A DNA stretch of 64,000 bases from Gari tellinella. Lineage: Eukaryota > Mollusca > Bivalvia > Cardiida > Psammobiidae. The translations under genes were made by a program, and so were the position numbers. The stretch spans positions 8,618,001 through 8,682,000 of the forward strand of contig OV277867.1 of assembly GCA_922989275.2 (NCBI GenBank), read 5' to 3'. Under the pieces are notes generated by a model. That model was not told where the DNA came from and made no database searches. It was given only the letters and a program-made list of their open reading frames with translations. Below, one piece after another: positions 31,249 through 41,939 of the stretch (positions are counted from its first letter, which is position 1; every line of letters starts with the position of its first letter).

Positions 31249-33307
31249 GCTCACCTGAGCCAAAGGCTCAAGGTGAGCTATTGGGATGGCCCTGTGTCCG
31301 GCATCCGTCGTCGTCCGTCGTGTGTCGTGCGTCGTCGTTAACAATTGCTCCAAATGACATCTCCTCGTATACCGCTGAACAGATTTCAACCAAACTTTAC
31401 AGAAATGTTCCTTGGGTCAAGCTCTTTCAAATTTGTTCAAAGAATTAAAAACAATGCAGAACTCTGGTTGCCATGGCAACCAAAGTGAAAAAATAATGAA
31501 ATCTTAAAAAATCTTCTTGTCAAAAACCGCAAAGGCCAGAGCTTAGATATTTGGCACATAGCATCACCTACAAGTCCTTTATCAAGTTTGTTCAAATTAT
31601 GCCCCTGGGGTCAAAATTGGCCCCGCCCCGGGGGTCACTGTTTTACATAGAGTTATATAGTGAAATTTTCAAACGTCTTCTTCTCTGAAACTAATATGGC
31701 CAGAGCTTTAATATTTGGCATGGTGACACTTCTAGATGTCCTTTACCTATTTTGTTCAAATGGTTCCGGTCGGTTGCATATCTAGGTCACAGAAGCTAAA
31801 AATAGATTTTTTTCAATGAAAATTTAAAAAATCTTCTTGTCTGAAACTACAAGGGCCAGAGCTTAGATATTTGGCACATAGCATTGCCTACAGGTCCTCT
31901 ATCAAGTTTGTTCAAATTATGCTCCTGGGGTCAAAATTGGCCCCGCCCTGGGGGTCACAGTTTTACATAGAGTTATATAGTGAAAATTTCAAACGTCTTC
32001 TCCTCAGACACTAATATGGCCAGAGCTTTGAAATTTGGTATGGTGACACATCTGAATATCATTTACGTATTTTGTGCAAATGGTTCCAGTCTGTTGCATA
32101 TCTAGGTCACACGAGCTAAAAATAGATTTTTTCTATAAAAATAAAAAAATCTTCTCATCAAAAACTACAAGGGCCAGAGCTTAGATATTCGGCTCATAGC
32201 ATCACCTACAGGTCCATTATCAAGTTCGTTCAAATTATGCCCCTGGGGGCAAAATTGGCCCCGCCCCGGGGGTCACTGTTTTACATAGAGTTATATAGTG
32301 AAATTTTCAAACGTCTTCTTCTCTGAAACTAATATGGCCAGAGCTTTAATATTTGGCATGGTGATACTTCTAGATGTCCTTTACCTATTTTGTTCAAATG
32401 GTTCCGGTCGGTTGCATATCTAGGTCACAGAAGCTAAAAATAGATTTTTTTCAATGAAAATTTAAAAAATCTTTTTGTCTGAAACTACAAGGGCCAGAGC
32501 TTAGATATTTGGCACATAGCATTGCCTACAGGTCCTCTATCAAGTTTGTTCAAATTATGCTCCTGGGGTCAAAATTGGCCCCGCCCTGGGGGTCACAGTT
32601 TTACATAGAGTTATATAGTGAAAATTTCAAACGTCTTCTCCTCAGACACTAATATGGCCAGAGCTTTGAAATTTGGTATGGTGACACATCTGAATATCAT
32701 TTACGTATTTTGTGCAAATGGTTCCAGTCTGTTGCATATCTAGGTCACACGAGCTAAAAATAGATTTTTTCTATAAAAATAAAAAAATCTTCTCATCAAA
32801 AACTACAAGGGCCAGAGCTTAGATATTCGGCTCATAGCATCACCTACAGGTCCATTATCAAGTTCGTTCAAATTATGCCCCTGGGGTCAAAATTGGCCCC
32901 GCCCCCGGGGGTCACCTTTTTACAATGAGTTATATAGTGAAATTTTCAAACGTCTTCTCCTCTGAAAGTAATATGGCCAGAGCTTTAATATTTGGCATGG
33001 TGACACTTCTAGATGTCCTTTACCTATTTTGTTCAAATGGTTCCGGTCGGTTGCATATCTAGGTCACAGAAGCTTAAAATAGATTTTTTTCAATGAAAGC
33101 TTAAAAAAATCTTCTTGTCTAAAACCCTAGTACCCTGATCTTAGATACTAGTATTTGGCACATAGCATCATCTACAGGTCCTCTATCAAGATTGTTCAAA
33201 TTCTGCCCATCAGGTAAAAAATGACCCTGTCCTGGACATAAATCTTTTTCTCCATTTTGTCAGTTATTCTCAGGTGAGCGAATATGCCCCATGGGGCTCT
33301 TGTTTTC
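31249..33307. repeat. Bivalve-type interspersed repeat with ~320-bp tandem units
   Basis: It starts GCTCACCTGAGCCAAAGGC and ends TCAGGTGAGCGAATATGCCCC. Inside, AAAATTGGCCCCGCCC recurs at about 31613, 31933, 32251, 32572 and 32891, a ~320-bp period. Units alternate between two subtypes (CTCTATCAAG and CCATTATCAAG), giving a ~640-bp higher-order repeat. No conserved coding frame was seen. Confidence 0.9.
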
Positions 33308-34388
33308 CCAAAATACCGCTGGGTTGGTACTTTTACAGTTAGCGTGAATGCATTTTGTTGGCACGTGAACGTACATTTTGTCATCAGTTTTCGAGAACTT
33401 GCGATAGAGCTCAGCGTTTTCAATGGAAATGAAATTTAATATATCCTAACCAACAAAAAAGAAAACATAGAAGAATGACAATCACATTTCATGATCAAAT
33501 GTAAGATATTTAAGCATGTTGGTCATGTTTGTACGTCCGTGATTGGACAAAATATCTTGTCAGTTTTCTCGGAACGATGATTGACAGATCTAGGCAGAAA
33601 GAAACGCCTTTTTAATAATACGTCCCGTCTCAAGAAGGGCGTTTAAAACGGACCAAGTTATAAAGTCAAATTGTCATAGAATATATACAAATGACATTCT
33701 GATTTACTATTTAGGATTATGATAGATCTTATCAACTACAAAAAGTGTATGTATATACTAATATGGACATGGGGAAAACCGTACAGACCAAGGTTTGAGA
33801 GCTCTTATAATTTAAGCCCTCTGATCAGATCTAGTTCTGTATGTTTTTCATTTTTTTCTTCAGATTATCATAATGCTCATTTATAGATTATAACAATCAG
33901 AAAGCAAGTAAACCAATGGAAGTATTGAGTCTTTCTATATTTTTCTGTCAAACTCTTTCATCTATAAGAATTAAGATATCAGTAATTCAGTACTCATTGT
34001 ATCTATCCTTTTGATATAGATTCTAACAAAGTGTTCTTGTCAAAGAAATTTAAATCGATAAATAAAAAACAAAAGTTCATGTAGGCTGTAGGCTGTTTAT
34101 TTTTAGTACACCATTGAAATAATGCTTAAAGTCACTCAGGGAACACCATTTATACATTAAAACTTACAAAATCGACATGCGGAAGGGGGTAATACCCCCT
34201 ACCGCACCCTGCCCCTGCGCTTTCCAATTTTTCTGGGGAAGATCCTGATGAAAGAGATAATAATTAACATTAGAAATCAGATGAATGAGTCCTCGGAATG
34301 CAAGGGATGCACAATCTGTAAAACAATGAGTCCTTGAGACAAACATCAAGTGTTTGAGGTGAAAAATTTAAACCCAATACATGTGTCG
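33308..34388. other. TMEM183 intron 1, stretch with few recognisable elements
   Basis: A family E-like half-core (CAGACCAAGG...GCCCTCTGATCAGATC) lies near 33783-33832. Otherwise AT-rich and unassigned. Confidence 0.4.
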
Positions 34389-34643
34389 GATAATCCCATA
34401 ACTTATTTCTAGTTTTGAAGACAGGTGACCACTTAAAGCAGGTTGAAAGTAAAGCAGAATGTGCCCTAAGGCACATTCTGTTTTACTTTTAACCTGCTTT
34501 AAGCTACTATCTTCTAGGATAAATAGAAAGTATTTCTGATGTTGCATACTTAAATAATTTATGAATATAATAAAGTGGAACTATTCCCTTCAGTCGAGGA
34601 ATACATTAAAGGCATAAAACTGTGTAATGGAGTAATGAGTTAA
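34389..34643 (+). mobile_element. MITE family C
   Basis: The left edge is TAATCCCATAACTTATTTC. The core is AAGCAGGTTGAAAGTAAAGC...CTTTTAACCTGCTTTAAGC and the end GGAGTAATGAGTTAA. Confidence 0.85.
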
Positions 34644-34652
34644 TAAAGACCA

Positions 34653-34895
34653 GGGGCCCGTTTCCTAAAACATCTTACGACAAATGTTGTCGTAAGACAG
34701 ATTATAAAAGTCTCAATTATAAATTATTTCTCAATCTAATCCTGTCTTGTGACATCTTTTTGGAATCGTCTTGAAAAGACGATTCCAAAAAGATGTCACA
34801 AGACAGGATTAGATAGAGGAATCAGATATTAAATGTATTTTAAAATTTTGACTTACGACAACATTTGTCGTAAGATGTTTTATGAAACGGGGCCC
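34653..34895. mobile_element. MITE family K
   Basis: GGGGCCCGTTTCCTAAAAC faces GTTTTATGAAACGGGGCCC. The central hairpin is CTTTTTGGAATCGTC...GACGATTCCAAAAAG between GTGACATC/GATGTCAC. Confidence 0.92.
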
Positions 34896-34978
34896 AGAAA
34901 AGCTATGAGACTCGCAACTTTTCAAATAATAAGTCCCTGGCAAATTTAATGAGTATAGGCCTCATGATGCACAGGTAA

Positions 34979-35125
34979 AACCAGGGGTCAAAAATTCTAA
35001 AAATTGTCACCCGTCCTGCATAAAAGACAATGAAGGCATTCCAAAAAATGCACTTGCCCTGCACATAAGACAAAGAAGGGAAAAAGTATGCAGGACGGGT
35101 GGACGAGTGGAAGTTTTGAGCACTG
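34979..35125. mobile_element. Short inverted-repeat element before TMEM183 exon 2
   Basis: AAAAATTGTCACCCGTCCTGC faces GCAGGACGGGTGGACG; the middle repeats TGCACTTGCCCTGCAC. It ends about 40 nt before exon 2. Confidence 0.6.
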
Positions 35126-35160
35126 CTATCACTGATGTTTTTCTACTGTATGTGTTTCAG

Positions 35161-35253
35161 ATATTACAGTGCATGACTTTGCTAACAGTAAACCAGGCCA
35201 GCATTCAGGCTTACGCCCAAAGAAGAGCAATAGATCCGGAATAGATAAGAAAG
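35161..35253 (+). CDS. TMEM183: TMEM183 homologue, exon 2
   Basis: The acceptor TATGTGTTTCAG and donor AAGAAAG|GTTAGA bound a 93-nt exon, phase 1 to phase 1. It encodes residues 18-48, beginning (D)ITVHDFANSKPG, which matches the conserved VTVADYANSDP segment recalled from vertebrate TMEM183A, then a basic run LRPKKSNRS. It joins in frame to exons 1 and 3. Confidence 0.88.
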
Positions 35254-35384
35254 GTTAGAGGCACTTACTTGTTACACAAAGTTTTGCTTTACTGTAAGAT
35301 TATCAAAACCAAGCTTTTATACTCGGATGTAATTCAAATGAACTTAACCCTTGTGTTTCATTTTATGCCTAATGGTCACTCACA

Positions 35385-35625
35385 ATAACTCTTTCAACAC
35401 CATGGACCTCTTTAAATATACCCATGACATTTGCAAACAGTTTAGACCCAGATCAGAGGGCTCCAAATGGAGCCCTCTGATCAGGAGCTACACTGTTTGC
35501 TTATTTAGACCAGTATTTATTTAACTACCCAGGATTCCAAGTAGACTGGTTCATGTTTTGGTTAACTAAAATGATCCACAAGGGAACTTGATAACCCAGA
35601 AGAATAACTTAGTGTTTAAAGACAG
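35385..35625 (+). mobile_element. MITE family F (TTAA type)
   Basis: TAACTCTTTCAACACCATGG starts the element. The core is CAAACAGTTTAGACCCAGATC...GATCAGGAGCTACACTG. The right arm GACTGGTTCATGTTTTGG is shared with the copies at 42637, 56805 and 58209. Confidence 0.82.
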
Positions 35626-35656
35626 GTTTGAATTATATAATGGTGAAACCATTGCC

Positions 35657-35907
35657 TTAACTCTTTGAACCCTAGTCCCGCATATAGGCGTGCTTTTCAA
35701 ACAGTGTACATGTGAATAGTACACTTGTCCTATGCAAACAGTGAAGACCCTGATCAGAGGGCTCCGAAAGGAGCCCTCTGATCAGGTTCTTCACTGTTTG
35801 TCACAATGCCAAACATTGACAAAAACAACCCTTAAAAGTCAGAAATGGACTAGACTAAAATGGAAACTGGAATTTTCCATTTAAAGTTTCAGGGAGGAAA
35901 GAGTTAA
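35657..35907 (+). mobile_element. MITE family E, complete
   Basis: TTAACTCTTTGAACCCTAGTC and CAGGGAGGAAAGAG-TTAA. The core is CAGTGAAGACCCTGATC...GATCAGGTTCTTCACTG with the tip GGGCTCCGAAAGGAGCCC. The right flank GGCACATCTTGCTTTACTTTC is half a family C core, so it probably inserted in one. Confidence 0.92.
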
Positions 35908-36086
35908 GGCACATCTTGCTTTACTTTCAGTCTGCTTTAAGCTAGCATCGGTTTACCAAAATGTTGTTTAGGCCAGCAATCCAGTTGTTTTGGTATATAT
36001 TGCAAAATTATGAATCTGTGATCATAGACCTCCAAGTAATAGAATGTTATGTTGCTTTATTTGTCAAGCCAATATATATCTATACA

Positions 36087-36419
36087 CAGGGCTGCCATAA
36101 GTTGACATGAAAAATCCTAAGATTTCCAAATTTGCATTTTTCAAGTGCGATTTTACGAATCGTACCTTTACTCCATAGCCTGTTTCTAGTTTTGTTGACA
36201 CATGGCTGCTTAAAGCAAACTGGAACCAGGAAGTAAAGCAGAATGCACCCTTAAGGCGCATTCTGCTTTACTTTCTGCCTGCTTAAAGCTACCATTTGAT
36301 AGGATATAGAAAATATTTCTTATGGTGCATTTTCATGACTGTTTCAATTGGATCTATTTTCTTTGGCAGATGAATAAAATGAATGCGCTAAAAGTCGCCT
36401 TTATAAGGAAAAGGGTTAA
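36087..36419 (+). mobile_element. Chimeric MITE: family D left arm, family C right arm
   Basis: The left part (CAGGGCTGCCATAAGTTGAC through ACGAATCGTACCTTTAC) is family D. After the shared core (AGCAGAATGCACCC...GCATTCTGCTTTAC) the right part (GATAGGATATAGAAAATATT to AAAAGGGTTAA) is family C. No CAGCCCTG end is present. Confidence 0.88.
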
Positions 36420-36593
36420 AGATACAGCATCATACGTCCCATTGTACACTGATTAAAATTCAATGATTATGTAGGTTTACATCAAACTAGTCACATTTAT
36501 AATGAACATTGTTTTGAGATTTTCTTCTTACCTTCAATGTTTACAAATGTCATCCATACATGTAGCTTGAAGGGAGTAATAAGCTGGTGTGAT

Positions 36594-36843
36594 TAACCCT
36601 TTCCCCCATAGAAGCGCCTTTTAGCGCATTCAGTTTATTCTTGCTCTGAAGAAAATAGTTCCAATTTATACATTCATAAATATGTATAATACAAAATATT
36701 TTCTATATTCTAGCAGATGATAGCTTAAAGCAGGCTGAAAGTAAAGCAGAATGCGCTTAAAGCGCATTCTGCTTTACTTTCAACCTGTTTTAAGTGGACA
36801 CCTACATTCAATACTAGAGATATGCTATGGGGGAAAGGGTTAA
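36594..36843 (-). mobile_element. MITE family C, complete
   Basis: TTAACCCTTTCCCCCATAG and CTATGGGGGAAAGGGTTAA are perfect inverted ends. The core tip is GAATGCGCTTAAAGCGCATTC. Confidence 0.94.
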
Positions 36844-36909
36844 CCGGTTAATTGTGTAACTGGTCAAATGGCAGTTTTAACCATTACTTATTAACTGGTA
36901 ATTGTTTCA

Positions 36910-37006
36910 GCACTTATATTCATGATTCTATCAAATGAAACTATTTTCCTCATTGAAGGAATAAATCAAAGGCGTAAAAACACATATCTGTGGAGTAATG
37001 GATTAA
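36910..37006 (+). mobile_element. Family C half copy forming the 3' part of TMEM183 intron 2
   Basis: TTCATGATTCTATCAAATG, TGAAGGAATAAATCAAAGGCG and GTGGAGTAATGGATTAA are the right arm only. It ends 24 nt before exon 3. Confidence 0.8.
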
Positions 37007-37030
37007 TTATTGTACATGTGTTGGTTTTAG

Positions 37031-37159
37031 AAGTGTCCAAAATGTCAGAGGAAGCATCAAATGGAGACATTAGCTGGTTTGACAAGAACCTAGAGGACTT
37101 TGATATTATTGAGGAAGGTGAACTTGATGAGGAAGATGTAACAGAGGATCTTGAGAAAG
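37031..37159 (+). CDS. TMEM183: TMEM183 homologue, exon 3
   Basis: The acceptor TGGTTTTAG and donor GAGAAAG|GTAAGA bound 129 nt, phase 1 to phase 1, encoding residues 49-91. It is strongly acidic: SEEASNGDISWFDK then EEGELDEEDVTEDLEK. Vertebrate TMEM183A also has a low-complexity acidic segment here. A MITE half copy lies 24 nt upstream, and a family L element begins about 10 nt after the exon. Confidence 0.85.
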
Positions 37160-37168
37160 GTAAGAACA

Positions 37169-37300
37169 AGGCTCCAGATAAGAAGGCATAAACTAAACAA
37201 ATCTAACGTTTTCTCACTCATTTCAACACCAAATCCTATGGTGTAACTACTCATAAGAATTGTCTTGATGAGTTTTCATACTTGTCGTCCATTAAGAGCC
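37169..37300 (+). mobile_element. Family L element at the TMEM183 exon 3 donor
   Basis: GGCTCCAGATAAGAAGGC, CTCACTCATTTCAACACC and AAATCCTATGGTGTAACTAC match pieces of the 52318-52797 and 55293-55485 elements. Confidence 0.6.
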
Positions 37301-37986
37301 CTCTGATCTGGGTCTTCACTGCTTGAATATCACAAGTGTATTCTTCTCACTGTTCCAAAAGGACATCACTAGGACTCCTTAGCTCAAAAGTTGAGTACAT
37401 TAATTACATAATGTAAGTACATGTATATTGTATATATATATATACTGTAAAACTTTTTATTCAGTGCCATATGGAAATACGTTGTCATAATACATGTACG
37501 CGGTCACATTCTATATTCATACACAGGTCACAGGTTATTGTTTTACCTTTTACTACCATTTAATCTTGGAATACAATTTACGATCTATGTCACATCTTCA
37601 AGCGAAAAAAAAGGGAAAAGAAAAATAGGCAGCGATAAAACTATTTGTTAGCGCATATACTGTGTAGTCTCTTATATTTCCAAGATACCAAACACGTAAT
37701 TACACTAGTGTGTACGGTTTGATTTACACGTGAGCTGCACTAAGCATTATATTCTGTATAGAATTAATGAAGAGATCGGCTGGGGAATGAAATTTAGTTC
37801 GCTATAAGCCAAAATTGGCCTTATCAGAGTTTGTTATAAATAAGTTTTACTGTATGACTTGTAAGCCCTGTGGCTTGTGATTGGTTGTGGTATGATGCCA
37901 TGTGTCTTAGACATGCTATCACTGTGTGGTAACACTATAATTATCTGTCTCAAATAGACACCGTCTCCATATAAATGAAATACTGT

Positions 37987-38215
37987 TTAATCCTTCACCC
38001 CATAGGCTGTTTCTAATTTTGAAGACAGATGATCACTTAAAGCAGGTTGAAAGTACTTTAAGGCACATTCTGCTTTACTTTCAGTCTGCTTTAAGCTACT
38101 AACTGCTAAGATACACCTTTCTTAAGGTGAACATTCATGACTGTATAAATTGGAACTATTTTCTACAGTGGAAGTTAAAGGCATTAAAATGAGTATCAAT
38201 AGAGTAAAGGATTAA
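37987..38215 (+). mobile_element. MITE family C, shortened core
   Basis: TTAATCCTTCACCCCATAGG faces AGAGTAAAGGATTAA. Part of the left core arm is missing (GGTTGAAAGTACTTTAAGGC). Confidence 0.85.
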
Positions 38216-38554
38216 AGACATTAAGCCAGTCCATTCATTGATTCCCCCCCCCCTCATTGTTTTCACTATAGGTGTCAAAATACAGGTATACCTGTATAGA
38301 GCACGAGAAAATAGGTCAGGCAACGGCTCAGCCATCTGAAGCTTTGAATAGTGGCCCTTGCTTAATAGATCTCAATAGGTTTTTCAATGGGTTTTCACTT
38401 ACCAAGCTATCAAATATTAGGTGCAGGCCTCACATGAGACGCCTGAATGATTCATTGCCTAGATGCTAGCCGAGTAAGTGCATGGGCTCCATGCTTTGAC
38501 TCAAACTTTCTACGGTGCTAGGTATTACCAGGCAAGCTTGGTCATGTAATGTCT

Positions 38555-38790
38555 TTAACCCTTTACCTCATAGCCTGTTTCTAGTTTTGAAAATAGGTGA
38601 CTACTTAAAGCAAGTTGAAAGTAAAGCAGAATGCGCCCTAACTTTCAGCTTGCTTTAAGCTACCACCTGCTAGAATTAAGAAAATATTCCTTCTGATACA
38701 TATTCATGACTTTATAAATTGGAACTATTTTCTTCAGTGGAAGAATAAGTTAAAGGCGTTAAAATGAGTATCAATAGAGTAAAGGATTAA
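38555..38790 (+). mobile_element. MITE family C
   Basis: TTAACCCTTTACCTCATAGC faces AGAGTAAAGGATTAA. The right core arm has lost its GGCGCATTCTGC half (GAATGCGCCCTAACTTTCAGC). Confidence 0.88.
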
Positions 38791-38860
38791 GGAGATACTA
38801 AATAAAAAAATGACTCTATAATATTTTCAAGATATAAAGCCAATATCCTGTTTGTTTCAG

Positions 38861-39056
38861 AAGACTTACAAAAGTCTTATCGAAGGATGAAGCGACCACA
38901 TTCCAGGGAGAGTTTTGGAGTGGTATACCCCATTGACCTGTGGTGTCAAATATCTAAATATATCTACCCAGAGAGTGTGGGAACCTTTGCCCTGCTGTGC
39001 AGGAGTACATATTCTGTGACCAACACTGTGCAGTTCTGGAAAATTTTGCATATCAG
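38861..39056 (+). CDS. TMEM183: TMEM183 homologue, exon 4
   Basis: The acceptor TTTGTTTCAG and donor CATATCAG|GTTGGT bound 196 nt, phase 1 to phase 2, encoding residues 92-157. Residues 114-153, YPIDLWCQISKYIYPE followed by FALLCRSTYSVTNTVQFWK, align with the YPMDIW...FSLICKNAWTVTCTAAFW block recalled from human TMEM183A. By inspection this resembles an F-box helix arrangement, an inference rather than a tested match. This is the most diagnostic exon. Confidence 0.92.
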
Positions 39057-39179
39057 GTTGGTTTGGGGTACTATTTGAGTTTATTTTACTTTGACTAAAA
39101 AGTCATACATTCACACACATGCATGCACCTCACTGGGGCTAAATGTCCATTTTATTTGCTGTGGTGCCATATGCACAAT

Positions 39180-39337
39180 AAGAAATATTTTATATCCTAG
39201 CATATGGTAGCTTAAAGCAGGCCAAACGTAAATCAGAATGCGCAGTTTAAGGCACGCTCTACTTTACTTTCAACCTACTTTCAGTGGTCACCTATCTCCA
39301 ACACTAGAAACAGGCTTAAGCTATGGGGTAATGGGTT
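39180..39337 (-). mobile_element. MITE family C, left end lost
   Basis: Starts in the arm (TTTTATATCCTAGCATATGG), has a mutated core, and ends AAGCTATGGGGTAATGGGTT. Confidence 0.75.
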
Positions 39338-39343
39338 ATAGCC

Positions 39344-39595
39344 TTAACCCTTTTCCCCATAGAAGCGACTTTTAGCGCATTTAATTTATTCCTCCACTGA
39401 AGAAAATAGTTCCAATTTAATCTGCCATGAATATATATTATGGGGAATGTTTTCTATATTCTAGCACATGGAAGCTTAAAGCAGGCTGAAAGTAAAACAG
39501 AATGCGTCTTAAGGCGCATTCTGCTTTACTTTCAACCTGCTTTTATTAGTCACCTATCTTCAATACTATAAGTAGGCTATCAGGTAAAGGGTTAA
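39344..39595 (-). mobile_element. MITE family C, complete
   Basis: TTAACCCTTTTCCCCATAG faces GGCTATCAGGTAAAGGGTTAA. The core tip is GAATGCGTCTTAAGGCGCATTC. Confidence 0.92.
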
Positions 39596-39773
39596 CAGAG
39601 TTTGCATTTATGGTTAAGCTTGCCATGAGGCAATCATGTTTTACTATCGTTATTCCAGATGTAATACTAGTTCTCATTGCGATACATTAGCCTTATTTCA
39701 TTGCTTAAATGTGACAAGAATATCTATTCACCCTTACCGGTATATAGCCATTTTTTATAAGCAGATAGCTGTT

Positions 39774-39985
39774 TTAAATATTTCCACCCTGAAACTTTAA
39801 ATAAACAATTCCATTTTACATTTAAATCTTGTCCACTTTTGACTATTTAGTGTGTTTTTGTTCACAGTTGTTTAATGTATTGCAATGTGACTTCTGACCC
39901 TGTTTGCATAGGACAAAATGTACTCTTCCTATTTACACTGTTTGCAAAAGATGTATATATACATGAATATTGTTCAAAGGGTTAA
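39774..39985 (-). mobile_element. MITE family E, reverse, core reduced
   Basis: TTTCCACCCTGAAACTTTAAA at one end and TATTGTTCAAAGGGTTAA at the other. The core hairpin is mostly lost (TGACTTCTGACCCTGTTTGC). Confidence 0.75.
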
Positions 39986-40078
39986 GCCGTGTAAATGTTT
40001 TCAGCAAAGCACTCAAACCTTAAGGGACCTTTTTTTTATCCTGCTTGAAGCTGCCACCTGTTATAGCATAGGAAATAT

Positions 40079-41193
40079 ATGAGCTATGCCATTACAAAAC
40101 CTGCCTTATTATTGCGTTGCAATATTGTACAGACCAAGCACTATTGTCATCACAGGCTCAGGGGTGTAAAATTCCACTCGCCCGCTCGCCAATGCGAGTA
40201 GGTTTTGAAGTCGGGCGAGTGCTTTCAAATATATGCTCCACCTTCAGGGCGAGTGGATCTTTTGGTCTGGTTTTTTCCTAACTAATAGCTTTGCGCAGTA
40301 TAATTAGAGTGCAAATTCTCCACGTGTGTCAACATCAAAGACACATTTTCTACAATGTCGTACATTTCACTATTATCAACGAAGAACTTAGAGGCATTCC
40401 GAAATACGGGCACCTACTTGTTTCATCTTTATTCGGCCTTCGAAGTACGAAAGTTTCGACCCAAAAAAGTTTATTTGTAATAAAAGTGTCGAGCGATGGT
40501 TCAAATATTTATCCGAATTATGAAATTAAAGTTTGCATAACAGTGTTATAACATGTTTTATTGTTCAATCATCCGTCAAACTGCGAACATTTCTTAATAT
40601 AAGGCTTCGACGATTTCGTACCTAATTTGAACGAAGCAAAATTTCACATGCTGAAAAAACCGGAAGCACCGTTAGTTTTCCCGCTACATGTCAAAATGTA
40701 AACAAACTAACAATACTATCTTACAGTCGTTCTTCGGAGTAAAATAGCAGCGTTTGCAGGGATGTCGAAACGATGACAAGACCCACAAGAGTTACTTAAG
40801 TGATGAAAGAGTTAAACAGTATGTTCCTATAAGTTGATATTTTTGAGTTTAGATAAATAAATTAGAAAATTGTGAAAGTTTAAGTTCATATGAATTATAT
40901 ATGAAAATTCACGGACGAGCAAAAGTTGCAGATGGGCGAGTGGATTTCAGTAGTTACTAGTCCTACAGCGCGAGTAGCTTTTGAAAACAATTTACACCCC
41001 TGAGGCTCTGCATCTGAGTTTGGTCTTCACAGCCAAATACCATATATAATACAGCTTTATAAAATACTTTAAATACATGTGGATTTCAAACAGTGTAAAT
41101 CAAGATCAGCCGCCGCATCTTTGATGCGGAGGCTGGCCTTGATCTACACTGTTTGAAATGCAATAAGGTAGGTTTTCTCATGACACAGCTCAT
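40079..41193. mobile_element. MITE family P, split by a hAT-like element
   Basis: ATGAGCTATGCCATTACAAAAC and TTTTCTCATGACACAGCTCAT ends. The core is TTTCAAACAGTGTAAATCAAG...CTTGATCTACACTGTTTGAAA. The hAT-like element lies at 40159-41002. Confidence 0.82.
40159..41002. mobile_element. hAT-like non-autonomous element, 844 bp
   Basis: Termini CAGGGGTGTAAAATT and AATTTACACCCCTG are flanked by AGGCT on both sides (40154-40158 and 41003-41007). A true 8-bp duplication cannot be confirmed. Subterminal CGGGCGAGTG / GATGGGCGAGTGG repeats occur near both ends. The 87-codon frame inside has no recognisable domain. Confidence 0.7.
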
Positions 41194-41290
41194 ATGAAGA
41201 GACAGTATTTGAAATTGATTCTGAACTTTTGTTTAAAACTAGCGGTCCTGAAAAATGCCTCTTTGGTCAAGGAATCATTTCTCTTTACAG

Positions 41291-41891
41291 GTTTTACAAA
41301 GATACTGCTAGTCTGCCAGATCATCTCAAGTCGTCTTCCTTAGAATGTATACACGGGTTGCGATCTAGAGTGATACAGATGTTAAATCATGTATACCAAC
41401 CATTCATGGCCAGGTTACAAACACAAGTTCCGTTTGAGGACCAACCCCATTGTCTAGTAGGACAGAGATGTATTCTCACATGGCATAAAAAAGTGAAAAA
41501 CATGTGGAAATTTTATTTCAAATTCAGCAAAGGTGATAAAATTGACTTAAGCAGCAACAAGCAGAGGAAAATAACGTCTCGGTATTTCGAAAAATGGCAC
41601 CAGGACTTATACTATAACCTAGAAACGGGTTGTTCTGTTCTGGAGGCAACGTCACAAGTGTTTGTATGTCTACCAGTAGTGATGGGTTTAGTGTTGAATC
41701 GCGTCTACCTGAATGTAAGCTCGACTGGTATGCTACACCAGAAGCTAAAGCTCGTGCTGGACACAAATTTCCGAACAGCTACAGCAAAGAATGAACACAG
41801 CATGCGTGAGCTAGTGATAGATCCAGTAATAGAAGCTAGGGTGTATCCATGGTGGGACCCAAAATATAAAGATTCCCATTCCAGTATATAA
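41291..41891 (+). CDS. TMEM183: TMEM183 homologue, exon 5 (terminal)
   Basis: The acceptor CTCTTTACAG joins in phase 2 and the frame runs 200 codons to TAA at 41889. It encodes residues 157-356, including RFYKDTASLPDHLK, VYQPFMARLQ, NMWKFYFKFSKGD, a hydrophobic segment VFVCLPVVMGLVLNRVYL at about residues 277-297 (predicted membrane span) and the conserved C-terminal VYPWWDPKY. These align in order with human TMEM183A recalled from memory (376 aa); the product here is 356 aa. TMEM183 function is poorly known. The exon has no internal breaks, so the gene looks intact. Confidence 0.95.
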
Positions 41892-41939
41892 TGTTAACCC
41901 TATCCTCCATAGAAACACATAACCATTATATGCCATATC

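Noticed and set aside
31249..33307. Tandem array as a CRISPR or satellite centromere
   Set aside because: Units are ~320 bp, bounded by repeat-specific ends and found in an intron. There is no short repeat-spacer structure.
40291..40551. 87-residue frame MRSIIRVQILHVC
   Set aside because: It lies wholly inside a non-autonomous hAT-like element, has no recognisable domain and no splice context.
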